Shown here one piece after another: positions 43,457-51,668 of a stretch of DNA of 64,000 bases. Where the stretch lies: the NCBI RefSeq assembly GCF_900110755.1, contig NZ_FOFF01000001.1:362153-426152 (forward strand). Direction: 5' to 3'. The stretch comes from Streptomyces sp. yr375 (GTDB lineage Bacteria > Actinomycetota > Actinomycetes > Streptomycetales > Streptomycetaceae). A program made the translations under genes and the position numbers. Numbering within the stretch: position 1 is the first letter of the stretch; each line of letters begins with the position of its first letter. Under the pieces are notes generated by a model. The model made no database searches and was not told the origin of the DNA. It saw only the letters and a list, made by a program, of their open reading frames with translations.

Positions 43457-44422
43457 TCAGCGCACGCGTCCCCGTGGTTTCAGCGGTACGGGCGGCAGTT
43501 GCGGGGCGTGCAGCGGTGCGCCGTCGTAGCCCTTCACCTCGCCGAAGCGGGATCCCGTTTCCCAGTCCTCGCGGGCCTGCGCGATCTCTTCCTGGGATCG
43601 GCCGACGAAGTTCCACCACATGACGAGCTCCTCCTCGAAGGGCTCGCCGCCGAGCAGCATCAGGGCCGCGTCGGACTCGGCCCGCAGGGGCAGTTCGGTG
43701 CGGCCGCAGCCGAGGTAGAGCATCGAGCCCGGCAGGACGGGCACCCCGTCCACGTGGACCTCGCCCGACATGGCCAGCACGCCGTACTCGAAGTCGGGGG
43801 CGAGCGGCAGCCGGACGTCCGTGCCGCGGGTGAGGGCGAGATCGGCGCCCACGATCGGGGTGTACGTCGATCCGGGGGACGTCGAGCCGTCGAGGTCGCC
43901 GAGGAGCACGGTGGCGGTGAGGCCGGGGGCGGTGACGGTGGGCAGGTCGGCGTGGTGCTCGAAGTGCGGGTCGGTGTGGCGGTGGGCGTCCGGCAGGGCC
44001 ACCCAGAGCTGGGCGCCGTGCAGATAGCGGGCGTGCGCCCGGGGGCTCTCCTCGGAGTGGCTGATCGCGCGCCCCGAGGTCATCAGCCCGAGTTCCCTGG
44101 GCCGGATGGTCTGCAGGCTGCCGGTCGAGTCGCGGTGCAGCACCTCGCCCTCGTGCAGCCAGCTCACGGTCTGTAGGCCCATGTGCGGATGCGGCGGGAC
44201 CTGCATGCCCGGCTCGTCGGCGATGTCGTCGGGGCCGTAGTGGTCGACGAAGGCCCAGGCGCCGATCATGCGCCGGCCGAGGTTCGGCAGCAGTCGGCGT
44301 ACCTCGGTCGACTCGCCGAGCTTCACATGCCGGGGGCTCAGCAGTTCGCGGACGGGTTCGGCGACGACGAAGCCACGGCCGCCGCACACACTGGGCACGG
44401 GCGCGCGGTCAAGGTTGCTCAT
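43457..44422 (-). CDS. Pirin family protein
   Basis: A 321-residue bicupin of the pirin family. The N-terminal cupin has the metal-binding pattern MQVPPHPHMGLQTVSWLHEGEVLHRDS, and MTSGRAISHSEES follows. A second cupin (FEYGVLAMSGEVHVDGVPVLPGSMLYLG) and the pirin C-terminus (EELVMWWNFVGRSQEEIAQAREDW) are clear. Some pirins are quercetinases; others act in redox regulation. The ATG at 44422 is the likelier of two near starts. Confidence 0.9.
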   Translation of the reverse strand: MSNLDRAPVPSVCGGRGFVVAEPVRELLSPRHVKLGESTEVRRLLPNLGRRMIGAWAFVDHYGPDDIADEPGMQVPPHPHMGLQTVSWLHEGEVLHRDSTGSLQTIRPRELGLMTSGRAISHSEESPRAHARYLHGAQLWVALPDAHRHTDPHFEHHADLPTVTAPGLTATVLLGDLDGSTSPGSTYTPIVGADLALTRGTDVRLPLAPDFEYGVLAMSGEVHVDGVPVLPGSMLYLGCGRTELPLRAESDAALMLLGGEPFEEELVMWWNFVGRSQEEIAQAREDWETGSRFGEVKGYDGAPLHAPQLPPVPLKPRGRVR

Positions 44423-44561
44423 GCGGCCCAACCTAGCGGTCGGGCGCGGCGTCGTGCAGAAGGACCGCCAGGGAGCAGCGGGAAGCGGGCGGCGTCAGGG
44501 ACTGTCGTACCTCTTCCGTCCCGTATTCCGTCGTGTCCCGTTTCCGGCCGGCGGTGTCCGC

Positions 44562-45050
44562 TCAGTCGGTCAGGGTCTCGGCGAGTTCCGTGGTGGCCCG
44601 TACGAGTTCGGTGTCCGGCTCGGCGAGGAGTTGACGCAGGACTCCGCGCTGGGCGTGTACGGCGTCGCGGGCCGCGCGTTCCCATCCCACGTAGTTGTCG
44701 GGGTGGTGGAGCAGTTTGGGGTACGCGGCGGCCGTGGTCTCCCACTGGCGGGTGTCGGCGATGCTCTTCAGCAGGCGCAGGATTTCCGCGCGGCAGGTGA
44801 CCTGGGGGAGTCGGGCGAGCTCCCAGAGGAAGGGCACCGTGGCCGCCGTCGCCTCGTCCACGACGAAGCCGAACTGGCATATTCTGCGGCGTAGTTGACG
44901 CAGCGCGGTGTCGGCGCTGTCGGCGTCGCCCCGGGCGACGGTGGTCAGCAGGAACGGGATGGCCGCGGCGGACCCGGTGGAGTCCTTGATCTCGGGCCAC
45001 GGCACGTGTCCCAGGTCCGCGAGCGGTGCGGTGCGCTTCGTGGCAGTCAT
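44562..45050 (-). CDS. HEAT-repeat-like hypothetical protein
   Basis: A 162-residue helical protein. Regularly spaced segments (AIPFLLTTVARGD, TVPFLWELARLPQV, RAEILRLLKSIADTR, YPKLLHH, AARDAVHAQRGVLRQLL) resemble HEAT-type helical repeats found in actinomycete proteins of unknown role. The ATG at 45050 is supported by MTATKRTAPLADLGHVPWPEI; the ribosome-binding site is weak. It follows the ATP-binding regulator gene on the same strand after 26 bp. Confidence 0.7.
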   Translation of the reverse strand: MTATKRTAPLADLGHVPWPEIKDSTGSAAAIPFLLTTVARGDADSADTALRQLRRRICQFGFVVDEATAATVPFLWELARLPQVTCRAEILRLLKSIADTRQWETTAAAYPKLLHHPDNYVGWERAARDAVHAQRGVLRQLLAEPDTELVRATTELAETLTD

Positions 45051-45076
45051 GTCGGATGTCAGCCGTCGGTCGGGGA

Positions 45077-45586
45077 TCAGGGCTGGGAACGGGTCGGCAG
45101 CATGGCCCAGACGGTCTTGCCCACGGGGAAGCGGCGGGTCCAGCCCCAGTGCTCCGAGAGGGCTTCGATGATGTGCAGTCCGCGGCCGTGCTCCAGGAGG
45201 TCGCCTTCCGCGCGCGGGTAGACGGGCAGGCCGTCGCTCGGGTCGGTGACGGCGCACACCAGGTGGGAGCGGCGCTGGGTGAGCCTGAGCCGAACGGTGA
45301 ACTCGCCCGCCGGGCACTGCGGCAGTCCGTGCAGGAGTACCGCGTTGGCGGCCAGTTCCGTGACGACGGTGACCGCGTCGTCGGTGCAGTGGTCCAGGGA
45401 CCAGCAGTCGAGGGTGTGGTGGGTGAAGTCCCGTGCCTGGGCGAACCCTTCCCGGCTGCCCGTGAGGTACAGGGCGGCGGTTCTGGGCGAGTCGACGGCT
45501 GTTCTCGGCGAGTCGCGGACGGAGCCGGATTCGCGGTCGCGGACGGAGCCGGATTCGTGGCTCCGGAACTGCGCAGGTGATGACAC
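45077..45586 (-). CDS. ATP-binding protein, anti-sigma-factor-like (HATPase_c)
   Basis: A protein of about 170 residues with a GHKL/RsbW-type ATPase domain. It has VVTELAANAVLLHG (N-box-like), VTDPSDGLPVY and HGRGLHIIEALSEHWGW, ending PVGKTVWAMLP. The first 45 residues are a low-complexity Ser/Arg/Asp stretch with a DNA-level duplication of about 24 bp (RESGSVRD repeated). AGGGAG lies 6 bases before the GTG at 45586; ATGs at 45592 and 45601 are also in frame. Divergent from the DUF397 gene, as in whiJ-type loci. Confidence 0.83.
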   Translation of the reverse strand: MSSPAQFRSHESGSVRDRESGSVRDSPRTAVDSPRTAALYLTGSREGFAQARDFTHHTLDCWSLDHCTDDAVTVVTELAANAVLLHGLPQCPAGEFTVRLRLTQRRSHLVCAVTDPSDGLPVYPRAEGDLLEHGRGLHIIEALSEHWGWTRRFPVGKTVWAMLPTRSQP

Positions 45587-45676
45587 AGGCATCTCCCTCA
45601 TCTCCCTGAGTCGGCGTCAGGACGGGGGGCCGGAAGTGCGGTTGACGGCATGGTTATTATCCACGCTGTCGAGGTT

Positions 45677-45710
45677 CTCGTGCAATTTCACGGGAAATTG
45701 CGCGCACGAG
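45677..45710 (+). promoter_or_regulatory. Long inverted repeat upstream of the DUF397 gene
   Basis: CTCGTG-CAATTTC at 45677-45689 pairs with GAAATTG (45694-45700) and, after a 4-base bulge, CACGAG (45705-45710); the loop is ACGG. It lies between the divergent ATPase and DUF397 genes and 14 bp before the DUF397 start. It could be an operator for the XRE protein or an RNA stem close to the ribosome-binding site. An AT-rich tract (TTATTAT) at 45654 may belong to the promoter. Confidence 0.6.
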
Positions 45711-45723
45711 TGAGGAGAGTGCA

Positions 45724-45954
45724 GTGCCGTCAGTGCAGAACGGAGTGCGGGCCAGCTCGTTGGGCGTCCGCTGGATCAAGAGCAGCCACAGCAACGCCGA
45801 AGGCAACTGTGTGGAGGTCGCGGCCCTGGAAGGGGGCGGCGTCGCGATGCGCAACTCCCGTGACCCCGACGGGCCGGCGCTGGTGTACACGCCGGCCGAA
45901 CTGGCCGCGTTCGTGGCCGGGGCGAAGGGCGGGGAGTTCGACCACCTGGCGTGA
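45724..45954 (+). CDS. DUF397 domain small protein
   Basis: A 76-residue protein of the DUF397 family: VRWIKSSHSNAEGNCVEVAALEGG, then VAMRNSRDPDGPALVYTPAELAAFVAGAK. The GTG at 45724 has GAGGAGAG 6 bases upstream. These proteins pair with XRE/DUF5753 regulators in streptomycete developmental loci of the whiJ type and behave like antitoxin- or partner-type proteins. The XRE gene follows 183 bp downstream. Confidence 0.9.
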   Translation: MPSVQNGVRASSLGVRWIKSSHSNAEGNCVEVAALEGGGVAMRNSRDPDGPALVYTPAELAAFVAGAKGGEFDHLA

Positions 45955-46137
45955 GGCCGCGTGAGGGCCGCGTGCGGCTCGCGCGAAGATTGTGTGAGGG
46001 TGCGGGGCGGACTCGGTGGACGGACCCATGGGGCGGTGCGCCAAACTCGATGGGCCCAATTCCCCTGCCATGTACGGTCGGAGGGCTTCCAGTGCGATAC
46101 TGAGGTCTGTCGTCTGCCGGTTTTATGGGGAGTCAGG

Positions 46138-47052
46138 ATGTCTGCCGAGCCGTCTCGCGTCTCCCGCCTCGAACCGTATCTGAACCGGGCCGAGCCCGCC
46201 CCGACCTTGCTGAAACTGCTGGTCGGTGTGCAGTTGGCGGGCATCCGGGAGGACGCCGGATTCGCCCAGGACCAGGCCGCGCGTGCCATCGGGTTCAGCC
46301 CGGCGAAGCTGTCGCGCATCGAGGCGGGCAAGGGACGCAAGCCGCCCGTCGAGGCGGACGTCCGCGCGCTCCTGTCGCTGTACGAGACCGGTGAGCACGA
46401 GTCCGCCGTACTGCTGAGGTTGTTGCAGCAGGCGGGTGAGCCCGGCTGGTGGCAGCGCTACGACAAGCGGCTGATGCCCGAGTGGTTCGACCGGCTGGTC
46501 GGTCTGCAGGAGGCGGCCATCGCGATCCGCACCTTCGAGATCCAGTACGTACCGGGCCTGTTCCAGACCTCCGCGTACGCGCGTGCCGTCGTGCAGCGCG
46601 GGCTGCCGTCGGCGACGTCGCGGGAGGTCGAGCGCCGGGTGGAGCTGCGGATGCGGCGCACCGACCTGCTGCACCGGCCGGACCCCCCACGGGTGTGGGC
46701 GATCCTCGACGAGTCGGTGCTGCTGCGGGTGTTGGGCAGCCGCGAGGTGATGCGCGAGCAGCTCGCCCACCTCGTGAAGCTGGCCACGCTGCCCCATGTC
46801 ACCGTCCAGGTGGTGCCGTTGGACGTCACGCACGCCTCCGCGCCCGCCATACCGGTCACCTACCTGCGCTTCGGCGGCACGGATCTGCCCGACGTCGTCT
46901 ACCTCGAACAGATGAGGAGCGCGACCTTCCTGGAGGACCAGGACGAGACGGAGGAGTACCGCGTCGCCCTGGACCGGCTGGCCGACGAGGCACTCAACCC
47001 GCGTGATTCACAAGCCCTGTTGGCGTCGATCGCGAAGCAGCGCTACCCCTGA
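46138..47052 (+). CDS. XRE-family regulator with DUF5753 domain
   Basis: A 304-residue protein. The N-terminal Cro/C1-type HTH is LVGVQLAGIREDAGFAQDQAARAIGFSPAKLSRIEAGKG near 25-62. The remaining 200 residues are DUF5753, with WFDRLVGLQEAAIAIRTFEIQYVPGLFQT, YARAVVQRGLPSAT, ILDESVLLRVLGS and VYLEQMRSATFLED. The ATG at 46138 has GGGGAG upstream. Acts with the DUF397 protein and the divergent ATPase in a regulatory trio. Confidence 0.92.
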   Translation: MSAEPSRVSRLEPYLNRAEPAPTLLKLLVGVQLAGIREDAGFAQDQAARAIGFSPAKLSRIEAGKGRKPPVEADVRALLSLYETGEHESAVLLRLLQQAGEPGWWQRYDKRLMPEWFDRLVGLQEAAIAIRTFEIQYVPGLFQTSAYARAVVQRGLPSATSREVERRVELRMRRTDLLHRPDPPRVWAILDESVLLRVLGSREVMREQLAHLVKLATLPHVTVQVVPLDVTHASAPAIPVTYLRFGGTDLPDVVYLEQMRSATFLEDQDETEEYRVALDRLADEALNPRDSQALLASIAKQRYP

Positions 47053-47088
47053 CAGGGGCCGGAGCCTTCTGTACTGCACTGCCCTGTC
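47051..47088. terminator. Possible terminator between convergent genes
   Basis: GACAGGG (47051-47057) and CCCTGTC (47082-47088) form a 7-bp stem with a 24-base loop between the XRE stop and the leftward methyltransferase stop. The stem is modest, so this is tentative. Confidence 0.35.
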
Positions 47089-47092
47089 TGTC

Positions 47093-47911
47093 CTAGTTGA
47101 GGCGGCCGACGCCGCCGAACTCGATCCATTCCTGGGTGAGTTGGCGGGGCGCGACCTCGGTGTCGGGGCGCCAGGTGGAGACCTCCAGGAGTCCCGGTTC
47201 GAGGATCTCCAGGCCCTCGAACAGGGCGGCGACGTCCTGCTCCTGGCGCACCCGGCCCCAGTGGCCCTGGGTGGCCTTGTCCATGAAGTCGGTGACGAAC
47301 TCCCGGACCGCCGGGTCCTCGCTGACCAACTGACACATCACCAGATAGCTGCCGGGGGCGAGTCGTTCGGCCACCCGGCGGACCACCGCCTGCGGTCCGT
47401 CGGTGTCGCTGTCGGGGATGCAGTGGAAGACCGAGTTGAACAGCACGGCCACCGGCTGCGAGAAGTCGATCAGGCGCTTGGTGTCCTCGTGGGCGAAGAT
47501 GGCCTCCGTCTCCCGCATGTCGGCGTGGATGACGGTGGTCCGCTCGTCCTGCTCCAGCAGGGCCCGGCCGTGCACGAGCACCATGGGGTCGTTGTCGACG
47601 TAGACGACGTGCGTGCTCGGGTCGATGCGCTGGGCGACCTGGTGGATGTTGTCCTGCGTGGGCAGGCCTGACCCGTGGTCCAGGAACTGCCGGATCCCGT
47701 ACTCCTGGGTGAGGGTCTTCACGACCCGCTGGAGGAAGCGCCGGTTGTTGAGCGCGAGGGCGCGGGTGCTCGGGACGACCTTGTCGAGTTCCTCGCAGGC
47801 CGCGCGGTCGGCCGCGTAGTTGTCCCGGCCGCCCAGGTAGTGGTCGTACATGCGCGCGGCGGTCGGAACCGTGGCATCGATCGAGGTGGAAAGCTGTTTG
47901 CCAGGCTGCAT
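47093..47911 (-). CDS. SAM-dependent methyltransferase, DUF574 (Methyltransf_19) family
   Basis: A 272-residue protein of a family expanded in actinomycetes. Marks are ARMYDHYLGGRDNYAADR, the SAM loop FLDHGSGLPTQDNIHQVAQ, VVYVDNDPMVLVHGRALL, VAVLFNSVFHCIPD and a C-terminal EEW-like WIEFGGVGRLN. The ATG at 47911 is preceded by GGGGGATGAG. Substrate unknown. Paralogues commonly neighbour XRE/DUF397 loci, as here. Confidence 0.9.
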   Translation of the reverse strand: MQPGKQLSTSIDATVPTAARMYDHYLGGRDNYAADRAACEELDKVVPSTRALALNNRRFLQRVVKTLTQEYGIRQFLDHGSGLPTQDNIHQVAQRIDPSTHVVYVDNDPMVLVHGRALLEQDERTTVIHADMRETEAIFAHEDTKRLIDFSQPVAVLFNSVFHCIPDSDTDGPQAVVRRVAERLAPGSYLVMCQLVSEDPAVREFVTDFMDKATQGHWGRVRQEQDVAALFEGLEILEPGLLEVSTWRPDTEVAPRQLTQEWIEFGGVGRLN

Positions 47912-48053
47912 CTCATCCCCCAGTTCCCGCCGTGCCAACTGACTGGCGCGGCCGACAACACATCCTAGGGAAGCGGCAATTGGCGGCACCACCCCCTTGA
48001 TCGACAGATCCCCTGAAGGTGTCCACACGCGGTGTGTCAGGGCCCCCGACGAC

Positions 48054-48090
48054 TTGGACTGCTGGTCCAGTGTTTGGACTCATGGTCTAA
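48054..48090 (+). promoter_or_regulatory. Two 17-bp operators 20 bp apart
   Basis: TTGGACTGCTGGTCCAG (48054-48070) and TTGGACTCATGGTCTAA (48074-48090) share TTGGACT...TGGTC. The first is a TGGAC-5-GTCCA palindrome. The second ends 9 bases before the start of the YheO-type regulator and covers its likely -10 region (TCTAAT), so autoregulation is likely. Confidence 0.75.
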
Positions 48091-48098
48091 TCGGGGGT

Positions 48099-48800
48099 AT
48101 GGAATCCCGGGAATCCGAGCGGGACGCGATCCTGCGTGCACTCACCCCCGTCGTCGACGGGATCGCGGCCACCTTCGGGCCGGTGTGCGAGGTGGTGCTG
48201 CACGACTACCGGCGGCCGGAGAAGTCCGTCGTCGCCGTCGCCGGGGCGGTGACCGGGCGGACGGTCGGCGGGGCGATGAGCGAGATCGGCCTGCGGGTCC
48301 TCGCCCGTGGCGACGACGCCGACGACGAACTGAACTACCTCACCCGCACCGGCGGCGGAAAGCTGGTGAAGTCGTCCACGATGGTGCTGCGCGACTCCAC
48401 GGGCGCGGTGTTCGGCGCGCTGTGCGTCAACGTGGACGTCACCGAGGTGGACCGGGTGCAGGGCCTGCTGGCCGCGCTCGCCGGGACGGCGGGGGTGCGG
48501 GCCGACCCGCCCGTGACCACCTTCGGCGACGACATCGACTCCGTCGTCGGCGCCCTCCTCGACGCCCATCTGCTGCGCCAGGACCAGACCTGGGCCGGCC
48601 TCGACCGGCCGCGCCGCCTGGCGCTCTTCCGCGGCCTGGACGAACACGGGGTGTTCGCGGTGCGGCGCGCGATCGAGCAGGTCGCCGCCCGTCTCGGCAT
48701 CTCCCGCGCCTCCGCCTACAGCTACCTCTCCCAGACCAGAGCCGCTCGCGATACGGCGGCGAACGGCACCGACGACACCCCCGAGGGAGCACACCCGTGA
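48099..48800 (+). CDS. YheO-type transcriptional regulator (PAS_6 plus HTH_22)
   Basis: A 233-residue regulator. The N-terminal PAS-like domain has FGPVCEVVLHDYRRPEKSVVAVAGAVTGR and LNYLTRTGGGKLVKSSTMVLRDSTG with FGALCVNVDVT. The C-terminal HTH is GVFAVRRAIEQVAARLGISRASAYSYLSQTR. It overlaps the PLP ammonia-lyase by 4 bases (GTGA), so it probably senses an amino acid and controls that enzyme. Confidence 0.9.
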   Translation: MESRESERDAILRALTPVVDGIAATFGPVCEVVLHDYRRPEKSVVAVAGAVTGRTVGGAMSEIGLRVLARGDDADDELNYLTRTGGGKLVKSSTMVLRDSTGAVFGALCVNVDVTEVDRVQGLLAALAGTAGVRADPPVTTFGDDIDSVVGALLDAHLLRQDQTWAGLDRPRRLALFRGLDEHGVFAVRRAIEQVAARLGISRASAYSYLSQTRAARDTAANGTDDTPEGAHP

Positions 48801-49774
48801 CGAGCACACGCCCGCCGATCACCCTCGACGACGTCCGTGACGCGGCCGCCCGGCTCAAGGGCGTCGCGCACCGCACACCCGTACTGCGCTCGCGGACCCT
48901 CGACCGGATCGTCGGCGCCGAAACCCTCCTGAAGTGCGAGAACTTCCAGCGCGTCGGCGCCTTCAAGTTCCGCGGGGCCTACAACGCGGCCTCCCGGCTG
49001 ACCTCCGAGCAGCTCGCCCGGGGCATCGCCGCGTACTCCTCCGGCAACCACGCCCAGGCGGTCGCCCTGGCCGCGCGGGAACTCGGCACCAGCGCCGTGA
49101 TCGTCATGCCCGAGGACACGCCTCGCTCCAAGCGGGCGGCGACGGAGGGCTACGGCGCCGAGATCGTCACGTACGACCGCTACACCGGCGACCGGGAGGC
49201 CATCGGCGAGGCGCTGGCCGCCGAGCGGGGTCTGGCACTGATCCCGCCCTACGAGCATCCGCACGTCATGGCGGGCCAGGGCACTGCGGCGCTCGAACTC
49301 CTGGAGGAGGCAGGGGAGTTGGACGCTGTGCTGGTGCCGGTCGGGGGCGGCGGGCTGATCGCAGGCAGCGCGACCGCGCTGAAGGGGCTGCGGCCGGGCA
49401 TTCGGGTCATCGGCGTCGAACCGGAGACCGGGGACGACACCAAGCGGTCACTGGAGGCGGGCCGGCGGATCGAGATCTCGGTGTCACGCACCATCGCCGA
49501 CGGTCAGGCCGCGCCCACGCCCGGCGAGCTGACCTTCTCGGTGAACCGGCGGCTCGTGGACGGGATCGTCCTGGTCTCCGACGACGAGATCCGGGCGGCC
49601 ATGCGGTTCGCCTTCGAACGCCTGAAGATCGTCGTGGAGCCCAGCGGCGCGACCCCGCTGGCCGCGCTCCTCGCCGGGCGGGTCGACCGGCTGCCCCGGC
49701 GCGTCGGCGTGATCGTCTCCGGCGGCAACATCGACACCGGGCGCTTCGCCGAGCTGTGCGGCGAAGCCGGCTGA
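48797..49774 (+). CDS. PLP-dependent threonine/serine-type ammonia-lyase
   Basis: A 325-residue fold-type II enzyme. PLP Lys57 lies in VGAFKFRGAYNA; AYSSGNHAQAVALAA and the phosphate loop VPVGGGGLIAGS are typical, and SGGNIDTGRF ends the domain. There is no C-terminal ACT domain, so it is a catabolic-type enzyme acting on threonine, serine or 3-hydroxyaspartate. GTG start coupled to the YheO-type regulator. In similar pairs the regulator responds to the amino-acid substrate. Confidence 0.88.
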   Translation: MTSTRPPITLDDVRDAAARLKGVAHRTPVLRSRTLDRIVGAETLLKCENFQRVGAFKFRGAYNAASRLTSEQLARGIAAYSSGNHAQAVALAARELGTSAVIVMPEDTPRSKRAATEGYGAEIVTYDRYTGDREAIGEALAAERGLALIPPYEHPHVMAGQGTAALELLEEAGELDAVLVPVGGGGLIAGSATALKGLRPGIRVIGVEPETGDDTKRSLEAGRRIEISVSRTIADGQAAPTPGELTFSVNRRLVDGIVLVSDDEIRAAMRFAFERLKIVVEPSGATPLAALLAGRVDRLPRRVGVIVSGGNIDTGRFAELCGEAG

Positions 49775-49932
49775 CCGGCGTCGGCTGACCGGCGCGGGCC
49801 CGCCGATTGGCGGCTGCCGAAGGACGGGCGGACGATGGAGAGGTGGGGCTCGGCCCCCGACCCGCGACGCCCAGAGCCGCCGGGGGGACCGGCCCCGGCC
49901 GTGGTGAGGCGCGGCCGGAAGGAGGGAGCGTC

Positions 49933-50292
49933 ATGATGGAAGTGAAGACGCTCGACAAGCCGGACGAGCGGCGCGATTTCCCCCGTGGCCACCTGGAGGC
50001 CGTGCACATGACCGGTCTCGACTTCGCCGTCGGGACCTTCGAACCCGGCTGGCGCTGGTCCGAGTCCGTGGCGCCGATCGCGGGAACCACCAGTTGCCAG
50101 GTCCACCACAACGGTTACGTCGTCCAGGGCCGTATGCACATCACCATGGACGAAGGCGGCGAGGGCGAACTCGGCCCGGGCGACGTCTTCGTGATCCCAC
50201 CCGGGCACGACGCCTGGGTCGTGGGCGACGAACAGTGCGTGGTGTACGACTTCGCCGGCGCGATGGCCAAGGACTACGCGAAGGCGAAGTAG
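49933..50292 (+). CDS. Cupin-domain protein
   Basis: A 119-residue single-domain cupin. Features are FEPGWRWSESVAP, CQVHHNGYVVQGRMHITMDEGG and GPGDVFVIPPGHDAWVVGDE; two His and a Glu-like set could bind a metal. Start ATG at 49933 or 49936 after GGAGGGAG. A 158-bp gap separates it from the ammonia-lyase. Role unknown. Confidence 0.82.
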   Translation: MMEVKTLDKPDERRDFPRGHLEAVHMTGLDFAVGTFEPGWRWSESVAPIAGTTSCQVHHNGYVVQGRMHITMDEGGEGELGPGDVFVIPPGHDAWVVGDEQCVVYDFAGAMAKDYAKAK

Positions 50293-50315
50293 CGCAAGAA
50301 ACAACCGGGGTACGG

Positions 50316-51668
50316 CTAGACCGGCAGCAACCGGCCCACCAGGACGCCGAGTTGGTGTGCGTTGCGGCATTCGTGCATCGCGACCAGCTCGGCGTACTCG
50401 GGTGCGGCCGAGTCGCCGGTGCCCCACTGGGCGCGGGGCTCGGGGTTCAACCAGTGGGTGTGGCGGGCCTGTTCGGCGATCTGCCGGAGCGCGGCCAGAT
50501 TCGGGTCGCTCATGTTCGTCCGGGCGTCGCCGAGCACGAACACCGTGCTGCGCGGGCCGACCGCACCGCCGTACCGCTGCACGAACTCGCCCAGCGCGAC
50601 GCCGTAGTCACTGCTGCCGTGGTAGCCCGTCAACTGCGCCTCGGCCTGGACGCGCGCGCCGAGCCCCGCCGGATCGGCCGCGCCGTGCCGCAGCAGGCCC
50701 GTCACCTCGTCGATCCGGTTGACGAAGGCGAACACGCGCACCTTGCTGAACTGGTCGTGCAGCGCCTGCACCAGCAGCATCGTGAAGTCGGAGAAACCGG
50801 ACACCGAGCCCGACACATCGCACAGCAGCACCAGTTCGGGGCGGACCGGGCGTCGGCGGCGCAGCACGGGCCGCATCGGGACCCCGCCCGTCGAGAGGGA
50901 GCCGCGCAGGGTGCGCCGCAGATCGATCGTGCCCCGCGAGGCCCGACGGCGGCGCGCCGCCATCCGGGTCGCCAGCTTGCGGGCCAACGGCTGTACCGTC
51001 CGCCGCAGTTCGGCCAGGCGGTCCTGCCCCGCGTACAGGAAGTCGACCCGGTCGGCGGTCGGCGCGACCGCCCGCCGGGCGATCTCGTCCCGCCCCTGCC
51101 GCTCCGCGACCCTGCGCCGCGCCTCCCCGGCCACCAGAGTGCGGAACGCCTCGATACGACGGCGGATCTCGTCCTCGAGGAGCCGGTCGGTGAATCCGAT
51201 GTCGCCGCCCCGGGCCCGGAGTTCGTCCCGTACCCGCGCCAACAGCGTCTGCGGGCGCAGCCGTTCAAGTGTCTGATGCGACGACCAGCCGTCCGCGCCC
51301 GGTGAACTCCCGTACCCGCCCAGCCCGTCGACCGCCTCGATCGCCAGCCGGGACAGCATCGCCTCGTCGTCGGCGGCGAGTGCGGTGGCCAGTCGGTCGC
51401 GCAGGTCGTCCCGGTCGCCGCTCTCGCCCAGGGGCGCGCCGACGCCGTACGGGAAGTACAGGTCGAAGACGGTGTCGAACACCCGCCGTTGGTCCGTCGA
51501 GTGCAGCAGCGTCGCGGCCAGCCCCTCGCGCAGCAGCCCGCGATCCGCGAACCCCAGAGCCACGGCCGCCTCGGCGGCGTCCACGCTCTCGCCGGTGCCG
51601 ACGCGGACGCCGTGCGCGCGCAGCGCGGCGACGAAGCCGACCATACGGTCGGCGACGTCGGCGCTCAC
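50316..51668 (-). CDS. VWA-domain (CoxE-like) protein
   Basis: A 450-residue protein. The N-terminal half is helical and Arg-rich (VGFVAALRAHGVRVGTGESVDAAEAAVALG). The C-terminal von Willebrand A domain has the MIDAS motif LLCDVSGSVSG, then FVLGDARTN near the end. Such proteins form chaperone pairs with MoxR ATPases that insert metals or remodel complexes. GTG start overlaps the MoxR stop by 4 bases. Confidence 0.9.
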   Translation of the reverse strand: MSADVADRMVGFVAALRAHGVRVGTGESVDAAEAAVALGFADRGLLREGLAATLLHSTDQRRVFDTVFDLYFPYGVGAPLGESGDRDDLRDRLATALAADDEAMLSRLAIEAVDGLGGYGSSPGADGWSSHQTLERLRPQTLLARVRDELRARGGDIGFTDRLLEDEIRRRIEAFRTLVAGEARRRVAERQGRDEIARRAVAPTADRVDFLYAGQDRLAELRRTVQPLARKLATRMAARRRRASRGTIDLRRTLRGSLSTGGVPMRPVLRRRRPVRPELVLLCDVSGSVSGFSDFTMLLVQALHDQFSKVRVFAFVNRIDEVTGLLRHGAADPAGLGARVQAEAQLTGYHGSSDYGVALGEFVQRYGGAVGPRSTVFVLGDARTNMSDPNLAALRQIAEQARHTHWLNPEPRAQWGTGDSAAPEYAELVAMHECRNAHQLGVLVGRLLPV

